Source: Wenyingzhuangia gilva (lineage in GTDB: Bacteria > Bacteroidota > Bacteroidia > Flavobacteriales > Flavobacteriaceae). From it: 64,000 bases of DNA. The DNA lies in contig NZ_JAUMIT010000002.1 of NCBI RefSeq assembly GCF_030519655.1, positions 186,001-250,000 of the forward strand, given 5' to 3'. The notes beneath the pieces were generated by a model that did no database searches, was not told the DNA's origin, and worked only from the letters and a program-made list of their open reading frames with translations. This document shows positions 48,745-58,059 of the stretch, piece by piece. The position numbers and the translations under genes are program-made. The stretch's first letter is position 1. The number at the start of each line of letters is the position of its first letter.

Positions 48745-51174
48745 TTGAAGAAAACATTTAACGTGAAGCAGCTTGCTGTTTATATAGGTGTAATTATCGC
48801 TTTTTGCGTGGTTGCCCTTTTTTATTTTAAGCCTGTTTTAAAAGGATATAAAGTATTTCAAAGTGATATTGCTCAGTTTAGAGGGATGTCTAAAGAATTA
48901 AAAGACTACAGAGCTGAAAAAGGAAAAGAAGCATTTTGGACAGATGCTGCTTTTGGAGGAATGCCTTCTTACCAACTAAGCACTTATTATCCGAACGATT
49001 ATATTAAAAAGTTAGATAGTGTCATTCGTTTTTTACCTAGGCCTGCAGATTATTTGTTTCTGTATTTTCTAGGATTTTTTGTGTTGTTAACCGTCTTAAA
49101 ATTCGATTGGAAATTAGCTTTGATAGGTTCTTTAGCCTTTGGGTTTTCTACTTATTTTATTATTATTCTAGGAGTTGGTCACAATGCAAAAGCACATGCT
49201 ATTGGTTATATTCCGTTGGTATTGGCAGGAGTATTGTTGCTTTTCCAAAAAAGATATGTAGTTGGATTTATTTTAACAGCCTTGGCAACTTCTTTAGAAA
49301 TGCAAGCGAGTCACCCACAAATGACTTATTATATGTTGTTTATGTTGTTGTTTGTAGGCTTGTTTTTTGTGATGGAACAAATCCAAAAAGGAAGTTTAAA
49401 AAGTTCTTTAAAACCTATTTCTTTAGTAGTGTTGGCCATGGTGATTGGTTTGTTAACCAACGCACAAAGTATGTTGGCTACTAAAGAATACGCAGCACAC
49501 AGTACCCGTAGTAAAAGTGAATTAACGGTTACTCCTGATGGAAAACCAAAAGAAGCAACCACAGGATTGTCAAAAGACTATATTACAGAATATAGTTACG
49601 GAATTTTAGAAACTTTTAATTTAATGATTCCTCGTTTGGTCGGGGGAGCGAATAACGAAGATTTAGGGACTGATTCTAATACTTATAAATTTTTAGCATC
49701 TAAAATAGGAGCTGGGCAAGCCGCTAATTTTTCTAAAAGTGTGCCTACTTATTGGGGAAATCAACCTATTGTAGCAGCACCTGCTTATATAGGAGTGGTG
49801 TTTGTTTTCTTGTTTTTTATAGGGTGTTTTTTAGTTAAAGGATGGATTAAAAAAGGATTGGTAGCAGCCACCATCTTTTCAATATTATTAAGTTGGGGTA
49901 AAAACTTTGGCTTTTTAACGGATTTGTTTATTGATTATATGCCAATGTATAACAAATTTAGAGCAGTTTCTTCTATTCAAGTCATTGCAGAAGTTTGTAT
50001 TCCTTTACTAGGAATGTTGGCTTTAAAAGAGTTGTTTTCTGATACAGTTTCTAAACAAGAAAAAATAGAATCTGCTAAAATAGCAACAATTATGGTTGGT
50101 GGAGTTTTAATTATTTTTACGGTTTTTGGAGGGATGTTGTTTTCTTTTTCAGGATTAAATGATGGATATTACAATCAACAAATTCCAGGTTTTTCTGGAG
50201 CTTTACAGGCCGATAGAAAAGATATGTTATTTGCCGATGGATTACGTTCTATTGTTTTGGTAACTATTACCGTGGGGATTTTATGGATGGTGTTAAATGC
50301 CAAAATAAAAAAGCAATACGGAATTTTAGTTTTGGGAGTTGTTTTGTTGTTTGATACTTTAACTGTTGCCAAACGTTATGTAAACGATGATGATTTTTTA
50401 CCTGCTAACAAAGTAGAAAAACCATTTTCGCCATCAGCAGCAGACAAACAAATTCTACAAGACAAAAGTCATTATAGAGTGGCTAATTTTAGCGGAAACT
50501 TTATGAATGATGGAGCTACTTCATATTATCACAATTCTATAGGTGGGTATCATGCTGCAAAACCACGAAGATATCAAGAGTTGGTAGATTATCAATTGTC
50601 TAAAAACAATATGCAAATCATCAACATGTTAAACACAAAGTATTTTATTGTGTCTTCAGAGCAAGGTCAGCCAGAAGCTCAAAAAAATCCAGACGCCAAT
50701 GGAAATGCTTGGTTTGTAAACAATATCATTTCTGTAGACAATGCAGATGATGAAATTTTAGCCTTAACAGATTTTGATTCTAAAAATGATGTGGTCATCA
50801 ACACACAAGATTTTAAAGTACAACCTACAGAAGTCGATTCTACTGCAACCATATCATTAATTTCTTATGAACCTAATGAGTTGGTGTACGCTTCTCAATC
50901 TGAAAAAACACAATTAGCGGTATTCTCGGAAATGTATTATCAACCAGGATGGAACGCTTATATAGATGGAAAATTAACTCCACATTACAGAGCAAATTAT
51001 GTGTTAAGAGCCATAAATATTCCGGCAGGAAAACATAAAATTGTATTTAAGTTTGAGCCAAAAGTAATTCAACAAGGTTCTATGTTTAGCCTGGTAGGAT
51101 ATGGATTGTTAATTCTAGTATCTGTAGGAATCTTCTTTATGGAAAGAAAAAAAGAAACAAATCAAAATGTATAA
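48745..51174 (+). CDS. YfhO-family membrane protein (GT-C-like)
   Basis: 809 residues, about twelve to thirteen helices, then a C-terminal beta-rich domain with the YfhO-typical ending YQPGWNAYIDGKLTPHYRANYVLRAINIPAG (quoted in part), and a last helix. YfhO proteins are needed for glycosylation of wall polymers such as lipoteichoic acid in Bacillus; in Bacteroidota their target is unknown. Starts with TTG at 48745, since no ATG fits before the first helix. The methyltransferase gene begins 8 bp inside its 3' end. It opens a polysaccharide gene series. Confidence 0.9.
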   Translation: MKKTFNVKQLAVYIGVIIAFCVVALFYFKPVLKGYKVFQSDIAQFRGMSKELKDYRAEKGKEAFWTDAAFGGMPSYQLSTYYPNDYIKKLDSVIRFLPRPADYLFLYFLGFFVLLTVLKFDWKLALIGSLAFGFSTYFIIILGVGHNAKAHAIGYIPLVLAGVLLLFQKRYVVGFILTALATSLEMQASHPQMTYYMLFMLLFVGLFFVMEQIQKGSLKSSLKPISLVVLAMVIGLLTNAQSMLATKEYAAHSTRSKSELTVTPDGKPKEATTGLSKDYITEYSYGILETFNLMIPRLVGGANNEDLGTDSNTYKFLASKIGAGQAANFSKSVPTYWGNQPIVAAPAYIGVVFVFLFFIGCFLVKGWIKKGLVAATIFSILLSWGKNFGFLTDLFIDYMPMYNKFRAVSSIQVIAEVCIPLLGMLALKELFSDTVSKQEKIESAKIATIMVGGVLIIFTVFGGMLFSFSGLNDGYYNQQIPGFSGALQADRKDMLFADGLRSIVLVTITVGILWMVLNAKIKKQYGILVLGVVLLFDTLTVAKRYVNDDDFLPANKVEKPFSPSAADKQILQDKSHYRVANFSGNFMNDGATSYYHNSIGGYHAAKPRRYQELVDYQLSKNNMQIINMLNTKYFIVSSEQGQPEAQKNPDANGNAWFVNNIISVDNADDEILALTDFDSKNDVVINTQDFKVQPTEVDSTATISLISYEPNELVYASQSEKTQLAVFSEMYYQPGWNAYIDGKLTPHYRANYVLRAINIPAGKHKIVFKFEPKVIQQGSMFSLVGYGLLILVSVGIFFMERKKETNQNV

Positions 51175-51688
51175 AAAAACGCCTACAAAAAGATACAAAT
51201 ATACACTTGAGTTTTTACAAAAAGTATTGCCAGCACCTGCCGTAGTTTTAGATTTAGGAATAAGAAATCCTTTTACAGAAATTATGGAAGAAAACGGTTA
51301 TACGGTTTATAATACTTCTGGTGAAGATTTAGATGAACTTCCTGAAATTGTAAATAAGGAAAAAGTAGATGCGGTTGTAGCTTTTGAAATTTTAGAGCAT
51401 TTGCTATCTCCATACGTTTTGTTAAAAAATATAAAAGCAGAAAAATTAATCACCACCATTCCTTTAAAATTATGGTTTGCCAATGCTTACAGAAGTAAGA
51501 CAGATGCTTGGGATAGACATTATCACGAGTTTGAAGATTGGCAATTTGATTGGTTGTTAGAAAAATCAGGTTGGGATATAAAAGATACAAATAAATGGAC
51601 GAGCCCTGTAAATAAAATCGGTTTCAGACCTGTTTTAAGAAAGATTACACCTCGTTATTATGCAGTTTATGCGGAACGTAAAAATTAG
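51167..51688 (+). CDS. SAM-dependent methyltransferase (class I)
   Basis: 173 residues with a Rossmann-type start: VVLDLGIRNPFTEIMEENGYTVYNTSGEDLDEL, an irregular motif I in which GxGxG is replaced by LGIRN, then VVAFEILEHLLSPYVLL, the usual post-II motif EILEHL, near 77-90. The end is specific (WDRHYHEFEDWQFDWLLEKSGW). It probably modifies a sugar or lipid in the surrounding glycan cluster. Overlaps yfhO by 8 bp and lies 4 bp ahead of the next glycosyltransferase. Confidence 0.85.
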   Translation: MYKKTPTKRYKYTLEFLQKVLPAPAVVLDLGIRNPFTEIMEENGYTVYNTSGEDLDELPEIVNKEKVDAVVAFEILEHLLSPYVLLKNIKAEKLITTIPLKLWFANAYRSKTDAWDRHYHEFEDWQFDWLLEKSGWDIKDTNKWTSPVNKIGFRPVLRKITPRYYAVYAERKN

Positions 51689-51692
51689 TTCT

Positions 51693-52892
51693 ATGCGTAT
51701 AGGAATGATTTTAGACAAAACGTTTCCACCCGATCCTAGGGTAGAAAACGAGGCAGTGTATTTAATTGGCAAAGGATTTGAAGTTTACTTGTTTTGTTTA
51801 ACCTATGATGAAAATGAAGTAGGATTAAATGATTATAAAGGCATTCATGTAGTTCGTCATTTAAGCAACGATTTTTTGTATAAAAGTTCAGCTTTGGCTT
51901 ACACTTTTCCTTACTACAAATCTAAAATGAGCGCTAAAATAAAAGAGTTCATTTTGTTGTATCAAATTCATGTACTTCATGTGCACGATATTCAAGTAGT
52001 AAGTGCAGCTTATAAAGCTAGTAAAGCCTTTAAAATTCCATATATCTTAGATTTACATGAGAATAGACCAGAAATAATGAAAGTCTATCCTCATCTAAAA
52101 AAAGGTGTGGGGAAATGGATTATTGATATTGAGAGGTGGAGAGCTGCAGAAGAAAAATATGCCAAATTAGCCAAAAGAGTAATTGTAGTTACTCAAGAAG
52201 CTAAAGAGGAGTTGATGGAAAGAACCAATCTTCCATCAAAAAAAATAGAAGTATTACCCAACACCGTTCTAAAAAAGTTCTATACAAATTACACTTTAGA
52301 AGAAAGCATTCATACCAAATTCCAAGATGATTTTGTGTTGCTTTATATTGGAGATACCGCCATTCGTAGAGGATTGTTAACGGCAATCAAAGCGATTCCT
52401 GTTTTAAAAGATACCATTAAAAATATAAAGTTGGTTATTGTTGGTAAAAGTACAGAAGATGTTATTTTAAAGGCAGAGGTTAAACGATTAGGAATAGAAA
52501 AATATGTGAGTTTTGAAGGATGGCAAGATGAAAAATTGTTTCCTTCCTATATTATATCTTCGGATATTTGTATTTCTCCTTTGCACAGAAACAAACATCA
52601 CGATACTACCTATGCCAATAAATTGTTTCAATATTTAAGTTTTAAAAAACCATTGTTGGTTAGTAATGCCATTGCTCAGAAAAAATTGGTTAAAAAACAA
52701 GAAGTAGGATTGACACATAAGGCTAAAAACTCAAAAGATTTTGCAGACCAGGTATTAAAGTTTTACAAACAACCTGCTTTGATAGATAAAATGGGTAAAG
52801 CCGGAGCAGAATTTGTTCACAAAGAATTCCATTGGGCTAAAACCGCCAAAACTTTAGGGAAAATATACAACAAAATAAAAAAGACTAAATGA
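51693..52892 (+). CDS. GT4-like glycosyltransferase (first)
   Basis: 399 residues from the ATG at 51693 (MRIGMILDKTFPPD), chosen because the frame upstream of it sits inside the methyltransferase gene. GT-B fold: FPPDPRVENEA near 11-21, HVHDIQVV near 92, EVLPNTVLKKF near 186, the donor-binding region IGDTAIRRGLL near 220, and ISPLHRNKHHDTTYANKLFQYLSFKKPLL near 295-323, which holds the EX7E-like acidic/hydrophobic pattern. Uses a nucleotide sugar in the cytoplasm. ATGA overlap with the following gene. Confidence 0.92.
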   Translation: MRIGMILDKTFPPDPRVENEAVYLIGKGFEVYLFCLTYDENEVGLNDYKGIHVVRHLSNDFLYKSSALAYTFPYYKSKMSAKIKEFILLYQIHVLHVHDIQVVSAAYKASKAFKIPYILDLHENRPEIMKVYPHLKKGVGKWIIDIERWRAAEEKYAKLAKRVIVVTQEAKEELMERTNLPSKKIEVLPNTVLKKFYTNYTLEESIHTKFQDDFVLLYIGDTAIRRGLLTAIKAIPVLKDTIKNIKLVIVGKSTEDVILKAEVKRLGIEKYVSFEGWQDEKLFPSYIISSDICISPLHRNKHHDTTYANKLFQYLSFKKPLLVSNAIAQKKLVKKQEVGLTHKAKNSKDFADQVLKFYKQPALIDKMGKAGAEFVHKEFHWAKTAKTLGKIYNKIKKTK

Positions 52893-54142
52893 GAGTTTTA
52901 GTCATTACATATTATTGGCCACCTGCGGGAGGTTCTGGCGTGCAACGTTGGTTAAAGTTTGTAAAATATTTACAAGATTTTGGTATTACACCAGTGGTTT
53001 ACACTGTTGAAAATCCTGATTACCCAATTGTAGATGCTACTTTATGGAATGATATTCCACAAGGAATAGAGGTGATAAAACAACCTATTTGGGAGCCTTA
53101 CCAATTAATGGATGTTTTTTCTAACAAGAAAAAAGTAAAAACAAGTGCTGGATTTTTGGGTACTAAAAAAAGTTTGCTTTCTAAAATTGCTACTTATGTA
53201 CGTGCCAATTATTTTATTCCTGATGCTCGTATGTTTTGGATAAAACCATCCATTACTTATTTGGAGAAGTATTTATCAGAAAATAAAATAGATACTATTA
53301 TTTCTACAGGGCCACCACACACCACTCACATGATTGGTTTGGGTTTAAAAAAGAAATTAGACATTCGTTGGATTGCCGATTTTAGAGATCCGTGGACAGA
53401 AATTGATTACTTTCATCAATTGCCTTTGACTCAAAAATCCATCAAAAAACATGAACATTTAGAGCAAGAAGTTTTAAAACATGCTGATGAGGTTTTGGTG
53501 GTGGGAAATCAAATGAAAAAATCATATGATGTGTTATCTAAAAACGTACATGTCATCACCAATGGTTTTGATGGAGAGGTAAGAACTAAAAAAAATCTAG
53601 ATGAAGCTTTTACTATCACTCATGTTGGAATGTTAAATGCAGATAGAAATCCGATGGTTTTATGGGAAGCATTATCATTGCTAAAAGATAAAATTGATTT
53701 TAAAGTTCAGTTGATAGGGAAAGTTGCTCAAGAAGTAAAAGAGAGTATTTCAGCATATCAACTTTTAGAAAATGTCACTTTTATAGATTATTTACCTCAT
53801 GAAGAGGTGAAAAGCTATCAACAAAAATCACAAGTATTATTATTGGCGGTTAACAATGTGCCTAGTGCAAAAGGAATTGTAACAGGAAAAATATTTGAAT
53901 ATTTACAAGCGCAAAGACCTATTGTGGCCATTGCTCCAACAGATGGAGATTTGGCAGCTATTTTAGAAACTTCTAAAGCGGGTTTTGTAGTAGGTTTTAA
54001 GGAAGTTAACAAGTTAACAGAAATACTTGTAGATTTACATTCACAATATAAATTAGGAATGTTAAAAGTAAATTCGGTAGGTGTAGAACAATATCACCGA
54101 AAAGCTTTGACAGGACAATTGGCAAACATTATCAAAAAATAA
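52889..54142 (+). CDS. GT4-like glycosyltransferase (second)
   Basis: 417 residues with the GT-B N-terminal WPPAGGSGVQRWLKF near 9-23 (a glycine-rich loop of GT4 enzymes), DFRDPWTEIDY near 166, a long central linker and VTGKIFEYLQAQRPIVAIAPTDGDLA near 330-355 (EX7E motif with FEYLQA). It shows little similarity to the first one beyond fold. ATGA overlap upstream and 1 bp gap to wecB; clearly one transcription unit. Confidence 0.93.
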   Translation: MRVLVITYYWPPAGGSGVQRWLKFVKYLQDFGITPVVYTVENPDYPIVDATLWNDIPQGIEVIKQPIWEPYQLMDVFSNKKKVKTSAGFLGTKKSLLSKIATYVRANYFIPDARMFWIKPSITYLEKYLSENKIDTIISTGPPHTTHMIGLGLKKKLDIRWIADFRDPWTEIDYFHQLPLTQKSIKKHEHLEQEVLKHADEVLVVGNQMKKSYDVLSKNVHVITNGFDGEVRTKKNLDEAFTITHVGMLNADRNPMVLWEALSLLKDKIDFKVQLIGKVAQEVKESISAYQLLENVTFIDYLPHEEVKSYQQKSQVLLLAVNNVPSAKGIVTGKIFEYLQAQRPIVAIAPTDGDLAAILETSKAGFVVGFKEVNKLTEILVDLHSQYKLGMLKVNSVGVEQYHRKALTGQLANIIKK

Positions 54143-54143
54143 G

Positions 54144-55235
54144 TTGAAAAAAATAGTTACCATATTAGGAGCAAGACCACAGTTTGTAAAAGCAGCGGTG
54201 TTGAGTAGAGTTATTGTTGAACACAATGAACTTGAGGAAGTGATAGTGCATACAGGTCAGCATTATGATAATAACATGAGTATGGTCTTTTTTGAGGAGA
54301 TGCAAATTCCTGTTCCTAAATACAATTTAAACATCAATGGGTTGAGTCATGGAGCCATGACTGGACAAATGTTGGCTAAAATTGAAGAGGTTTTAATATT
54401 TGAAAAACCAGATGCTGTAGTGGTTTATGGAGATACAAACTCAACTTTGGCAGGGGCTTTGGCAGCACAAAAGTTAGGAATTAAAGTTGTACATATAGAA
54501 GCTGGTTTACGATCTTTTAATATGTCTATGCCAGAGGAAGTCAATAGAATTGTTACGGATAGAATTGCAAATTTATTGTTATGTCCTACCCAAACAGCGA
54601 TTGATAATTTAGAAAAAGAAGGATTTGGAAACCATGACATCAAAATTGTAAATTCTGGAGATATTATGAAAGATGCTGTCGAGTTTTACGGAGCTTTATC
54701 ACAAGAAAAAGCTACAGTGCTAGAAAAACATCAGTTGGTGAAAAATGAGTTTGTTTTGGTAACTATTCACAGGCAAGAAAATACGGATGATATTATTGCC
54801 TTGAAAGGAATTTTTGAAGGATTAACAGCTATTCATAAACATAAAAAAGTAGTGATGCCTTTGCATCCTAGAACCAAATCTATTTTAGAAAAACATAAAT
54901 TAACTTATCCAATTACATTCATAGATCCTGTAGGATATTTTGATATGTTGGCCTTGTTACAACATTGTGCTTTGGTGGTTACGGATAGTGGAGGGTTGCA
55001 AAAAGAAGCCTTTTTTAATAAAAAAGCCTGTATCATTGCTCGTGAAGAAACCGAATGGGTAGAGTTGGTCAATCATGGTTTTGCTACTTTGGTAGGAAGT
55101 AATACAGCTAACATGCAAGAAGCATATCAACATCATATTTTAGCCAAACATGATTTTTCTATGTCTTTATATGGAAATCAAGTTGGTGAAACTATTTACA
55201 AAGAAATAAAAATGTTGATTATTCAAAATAATTAG
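54144..55235 (+). CDS. wecB: UDP-N-acetylglucosamine 2-epimerase (non-hydrolysing)
   Basis: 363 residues. It converts UDP-GlcNAc to UDP-ManNAc, a precursor for surface polysaccharides. Landmarks are GARPQFVKAA at 8-17, HTGQHYD near 36-42, VYGDTNSTLAGALAA near 93, HIEAGLRS near 116 and the catalytic-site region TDSGGLQKEAFFN near 279-291. Starts with TTG two bases after the previous stop. The 3' end is followed directly by the inverted 24-nt repeat. Confidence 0.95.
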   Translation: MKKIVTILGARPQFVKAAVLSRVIVEHNELEEVIVHTGQHYDNNMSMVFFEEMQIPVPKYNLNINGLSHGAMTGQMLAKIEEVLIFEKPDAVVVYGDTNSTLAGALAAQKLGIKVVHIEAGLRSFNMSMPEEVNRIVTDRIANLLLCPTQTAIDNLEKEGFGNHDIKIVNSGDIMKDAVEFYGALSQEKATVLEKHQLVKNEFVLVTIHRQENTDDIIALKGIFEGLTAIHKHKKVVMPLHPRTKSILEKHKLTYPITFIDPVGYFDMLALLQHCALVVTDSGGLQKEAFFNKKACIIAREETEWVELVNHGFATLVGSNTANMQEAYQHHILAKHDFSMSLYGNQVGETIYKEIKMLIIQNN

Positions 55236-55280
55236 GTGTTCGAGCGTAGTCGAGAACAAATGCATCTCGACTACGCTCGA
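55234..55280 (+). repeat. Dispersed repeat forming a perfect 16-bp hairpin
   Basis: Arm 1 at 55240-55255 (TCGAGCGTAGTCGAGA) and arm 2 at 55265-55280 are exact reverse complements around nine bases. The 24-nt unit from 55234 matches 11088-11111 with one mismatch. It sits between wecB and the flippase gene, a GC-rich island in AT-rich DNA, and could act as an mRNA processing or stability element. Confidence 0.85.
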
Positions 55281-55298
55281 TGACCAATCGAATCAAAG

Positions 55299-56762
55299 AT
55301 GGGAATTGTTTTAAAAGAATCATACAGAAACACGGTTACTTTACTCTTAGCAATTTTGGTAGGAGCTGTAAATACGTTGTTTTTATATGTTTACTTTTTA
55401 GATACAGAATATTACGGATTGGTTACTTTTTTGTTGTCAACCGCTTTTATTTTAAAGCCTTTAATGGCTTTGGGAGTAAATTTTAGCGTGGTGAAATTCT
55501 TTTCATCATTCAGCTCCAAAGAACAAACAGATAAATTTTTAAGTTCAGCTTTGTGGTTTCCATTGGTTTTAGTCATTCCATTAGGAGTCATCTGTGCTAT
55601 TTTTTATGGCTATATTTCCGATTGGTTGTCTGAGGAAAATCCTTTGGTAAAAGATTATACTTATTTGATTTTTTTAGTAGCCTTGACAACGGCCTATTTT
55701 GAGATTTTTTATGCTTGGGCAAGAGTTCATTTAAAATCAGTTTATGGGAATTTATTAAAAGAACTTTTTGTGAGAATTGCAGCTACTGTTTTGTTGTTTG
55801 CTGTTTATTTGGAGTGGATTAACAGTCACCAATTTGTGTTGTGGTTAACGGGAGCTTATTTTTTACAAATGTTTTTAATGATGTGGTTTGCATTTAAGTT
55901 ATACTTGCCTAAGTTCAGTTTTTCTGTGCCTGATAATTTTGAAGAAATTGTAAAATACAGTCTTTATATCATTATGGCAGGTTCTGCTGCTACTATTTTG
56001 TTGGATATCGATAAGTTTATGATTCCGCAAAAAGAAGCCATAGAACAAGTGGCTTTTTATGCAGTTGCAGTGTATATAGGAACGGTGATTGAAATTCCGG
56101 GTAGAGCAATGAGTCAGATTGTTCAGCCTTTAACAGCCAAAGCGTTGAATGAAGAAAATGATATTGAGGTCTTAGATTTGTATCAAAAAACATCAATTAC
56201 TTTATTAATTGCTTCGGGATTGGTTTTTATTTTGGTAAATGCCAATTTAGAATCTTTGTTTGCTTTTTTACCTAAAAAATATACAGGAGGTTTTTGGGTG
56301 GTGTTGATGATCTCAATCACCAAATTATACCATATGTTTTTAGGGAATAACGGAGCGATTATCTCCAACTCTAAATACTATAAAATTTTGCTACCCTATG
56401 GTTTGGGAATGGCTTTTTCTGTAATTTTTTTAAATGATTGGTTGATTGATCTTATGGGAATTAACGGAGCTGCTTTGTCTACTTTAATTGTGGTGCTTGT
56501 TTTTAACACGGTTAAGTTATGGTATGTGAAAAAGAAATTTAACATATGGCCAACGACCAGTAAAACATGGATAGCGTTGTTTTTTATCACGCTGTTTAGT
56601 GCTGTTGGAGTGCTCTTCAATTTTAAATTCCATCCTGTTGTAAATATATTATTAGAATCTATTCTTTTGGGAGCGGCCTATCTTTTTGTATTGATTCATT
56701 TTCAGCTATCTACAGATATCACAGCAGTTTACCATCAATTTAAATCAAAACTGAAAAAGTAG
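55299..56762 (+). CDS. Wzx-like oligosaccharide flippase
   Basis: 487 residues, about thirteen to fourteen helices, of the MOP superfamily (polysaccharide transport proteins). Helices are regularly spaced from residue 12, with charged loops such as LDIDKFMIPQKEAIEQVAFYAVAVYIG near 235-262. It probably flips the lipid-linked oligosaccharide made by the glycosyltransferases encoded upstream. The gene begins 64 bp after wecB, across the hairpin repeat. Polymerase (Wzy) and ligase genes are not seen in the window. Confidence 0.9.
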   Translation: MGIVLKESYRNTVTLLLAILVGAVNTLFLYVYFLDTEYYGLVTFLLSTAFILKPLMALGVNFSVVKFFSSFSSKEQTDKFLSSALWFPLVLVIPLGVICAIFYGYISDWLSEENPLVKDYTYLIFLVALTTAYFEIFYAWARVHLKSVYGNLLKELFVRIAATVLLFAVYLEWINSHQFVLWLTGAYFLQMFLMMWFAFKLYLPKFSFSVPDNFEEIVKYSLYIIMAGSAATILLDIDKFMIPQKEAIEQVAFYAVAVYIGTVIEIPGRAMSQIVQPLTAKALNEENDIEVLDLYQKTSITLLIASGLVFILVNANLESLFAFLPKKYTGGFWVVLMISITKLYHMFLGNNGAIISNSKYYKILLPYGLGMAFSVIFLNDWLIDLMGINGAALSTLIVVLVFNTVKLWYVKKKFNIWPTTSKTWIALFFITLFSAVGVLFNFKFHPVVNILLESILLGAAYLFVLIHFQLSTDITAVYHQFKSKLKK

Positions 56763-56783
56763 TGTGTTTTTTGGAATTTGAGT

Positions 56784-56814
56784 TTTGTATGTAGGTATAA
56801 AAACACTATATTTG
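56784..56814 (+). promoter_or_regulatory. Promoter of the rpsF-rpsR-rplI operon
   Basis: TTTG at 56784-56787, a 19-bp spacer, then TATATTTG at 56807-56814, a full consensus, 33 bp before the rpsF ATG. Confidence 0.75.
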
Positions 56815-56847
56815 CACCCGATTTAAATTTAATTAAAAACAATCATT

Positions 56848-57186
56848 ATGAATCATTACGAAACTGTTTTCATTTTGAATCCCGTTTTATCTGACGTTCA
56901 GGTAAAGGAAACAGTACAAAAGTTCGAGGACTATTTGGTTTCTAAAGGTGCCGAAATGTTACATAAGGAAGATTGGGGGCTAAAGAAATTAGCTTACACA
57001 ATCCAAAAGAAAAAAAGTGGATTTTACCACTTATTTGAGTACAAAGTTGCTGGTGAAGTAGTTGCTCCTTTTGAATTAGAGTTTAGACGTGACGATAGCG
57101 TTATGCGTTATTTAACTGTAAAGTTAGATAAGCACGCTGCTGCATGGGCTGAGAAAAGAAAGTCTAACTTAAAATCTGCGAAGTAA
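56848..57186 (+). CDS. rpsF: 30S ribosomal protein S6
   Basis: 112 residues, typical S6: [15 protein letters not shown] at the start, the [24 protein letters not shown] core near 46-68 and [17 protein letters not shown] near 89-105. Binds with S18 to the central domain of 16S rRNA. First of three genes, 2 bp before rpsR. Its leader is short, so no autoregulatory structure is evident. Confidence 0.97.
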   Translation: MNHYETVFILNPVLSDVQVKETVQKFEDYLVSKGAEMLHKEDWGLKKLAYTIQKKKSGFYHLFEYKVAGEVVAPFELEFRRDDSVMRYLTVKLDKHAAAWAEKRKSNLKSAK

Positions 57187-57188
57187 TT

Positions 57189-57485
57189 ATGGCAAATATC
57201 GATCAACAAGCAAAAGGTGGTGCTAAAGGAGATGTAAGATATCTTACTCCATTAGACATCGAAACTAAAAAAGAAGCTAAATACTGTAGATTTAAGAAAA
57301 AAGGAATCAAATACATCGATTATAAAGATGCAGATTTCTTAATGTACTTAGTAAACGAGCAAGGTAAAATTTTACCAAGACGTTTAACAGGAACTTCTTT
57401 AAAATACCAACGTAAAGTGGCACAATCTATCAAAAGAGCTCGTCACTTGGCATTAATGCCTTATGTTGGAGATTTATTAAAATAA
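57189..57485 (+). CDS. rpsR: 30S ribosomal protein S18
   Basis: 98 residues. The S18 core [19 protein letters not shown]...[29 protein letters not shown] is complete (quoted in part), preceded by an N-terminal extension of about 30 residues that is normal in Bacteroidota. It pairs with S6. The gene lies between rpsF and rplI with gaps of 2 and 13 bp. Confidence 0.97.
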   Translation: MANIDQQAKGGAKGDVRYLTPLDIETKKEAKYCRFKKKGIKYIDYKDADFLMYLVNEQGKILPRRLTGTSLKYQRKVAQSIKRARHLALMPYVGDLLK

Positions 57486-57498
57486 TAAGTAGACTATC

Positions 57499-57945
57499 AT
57501 GCAAGTAATATTAAAACAAGACGTTGAGAACTTAGGGTTCATAGACGATATCGTAGAAGTAAAGAACGGTTACGGACGTAACTTTTTAATTCCTACAGGA
57601 AAAGCTGTTTTAGCAACTGAGTCTGCTAAAAAAGTATTAGCAGAAACTTTAAAGCAACGTGCTTATAAAGAAGCTAAATTAGTTGAAAAAGCGAACACTA
57701 CTGCTGAAGCAATTAAAGGATTAGATATTAAATTGACTTCTAAAGTAGGTCAAGGAACTAAATTATTTGGTTCTATTTCTAATATCGATGTTGCAGAAGC
57801 TTTAGAAAAAGCAGGACATTCTATTGAAAGAAAATTCATCAAAATTGCTGGAGGATCTATCAAAAGAACTGGAAAATACACTGCTGCAGTGCGTTTACAC
57901 AGAACTGTAACTGCTGATTTAGAATTTGAAATTATTGCTGAGTAA
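57499..57945 (+). CDS. rplI: 50S ribosomal protein L9
   Basis: 148 residues: N-terminal domain MQVILKQDVENLGFIDDIVEVKNGYGRNFLIP (quoted in part), a connecting helix (about 40-75) and a C-terminal domain with SKVGQGTKLFGSISNIDVAEAL. It binds domain V of 23S rRNA and extends from the L1 stalk base. Last of the operon, with a terminator after it. Confidence 0.97.
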   Translation: MQVILKQDVENLGFIDDIVEVKNGYGRNFLIPTGKAVLATESAKKVLAETLKQRAYKEAKLVEKANTTAEAIKGLDIKLTSKVGQGTKLFGSISNIDVAEALEKAGHSIERKFIKIAGGSIKRTGKYTAAVRLHRTVTADLEFEIIAE

Positions 57946-57970
57946 TTTTCTCAACAATTAAACATATTAA

Positions 57971-58007
57971 AAGCTCACTACCTTTATTGGATAGTGAGTT
58001 TTTTTAT
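57971..58007 (+). terminator. Terminator of the rpsF operon
   Basis: Stem CTCACTA / TAGTGAG with the loop CCTTTATTGGA and a seven-T tail, 25 bp after rplI. Confidence 0.85.
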
Positions 58008-58059
58008 GAAAAATAGTTTTTGCTGTTTTCTAATATTTTTACTTTAGACACCTGATAAA

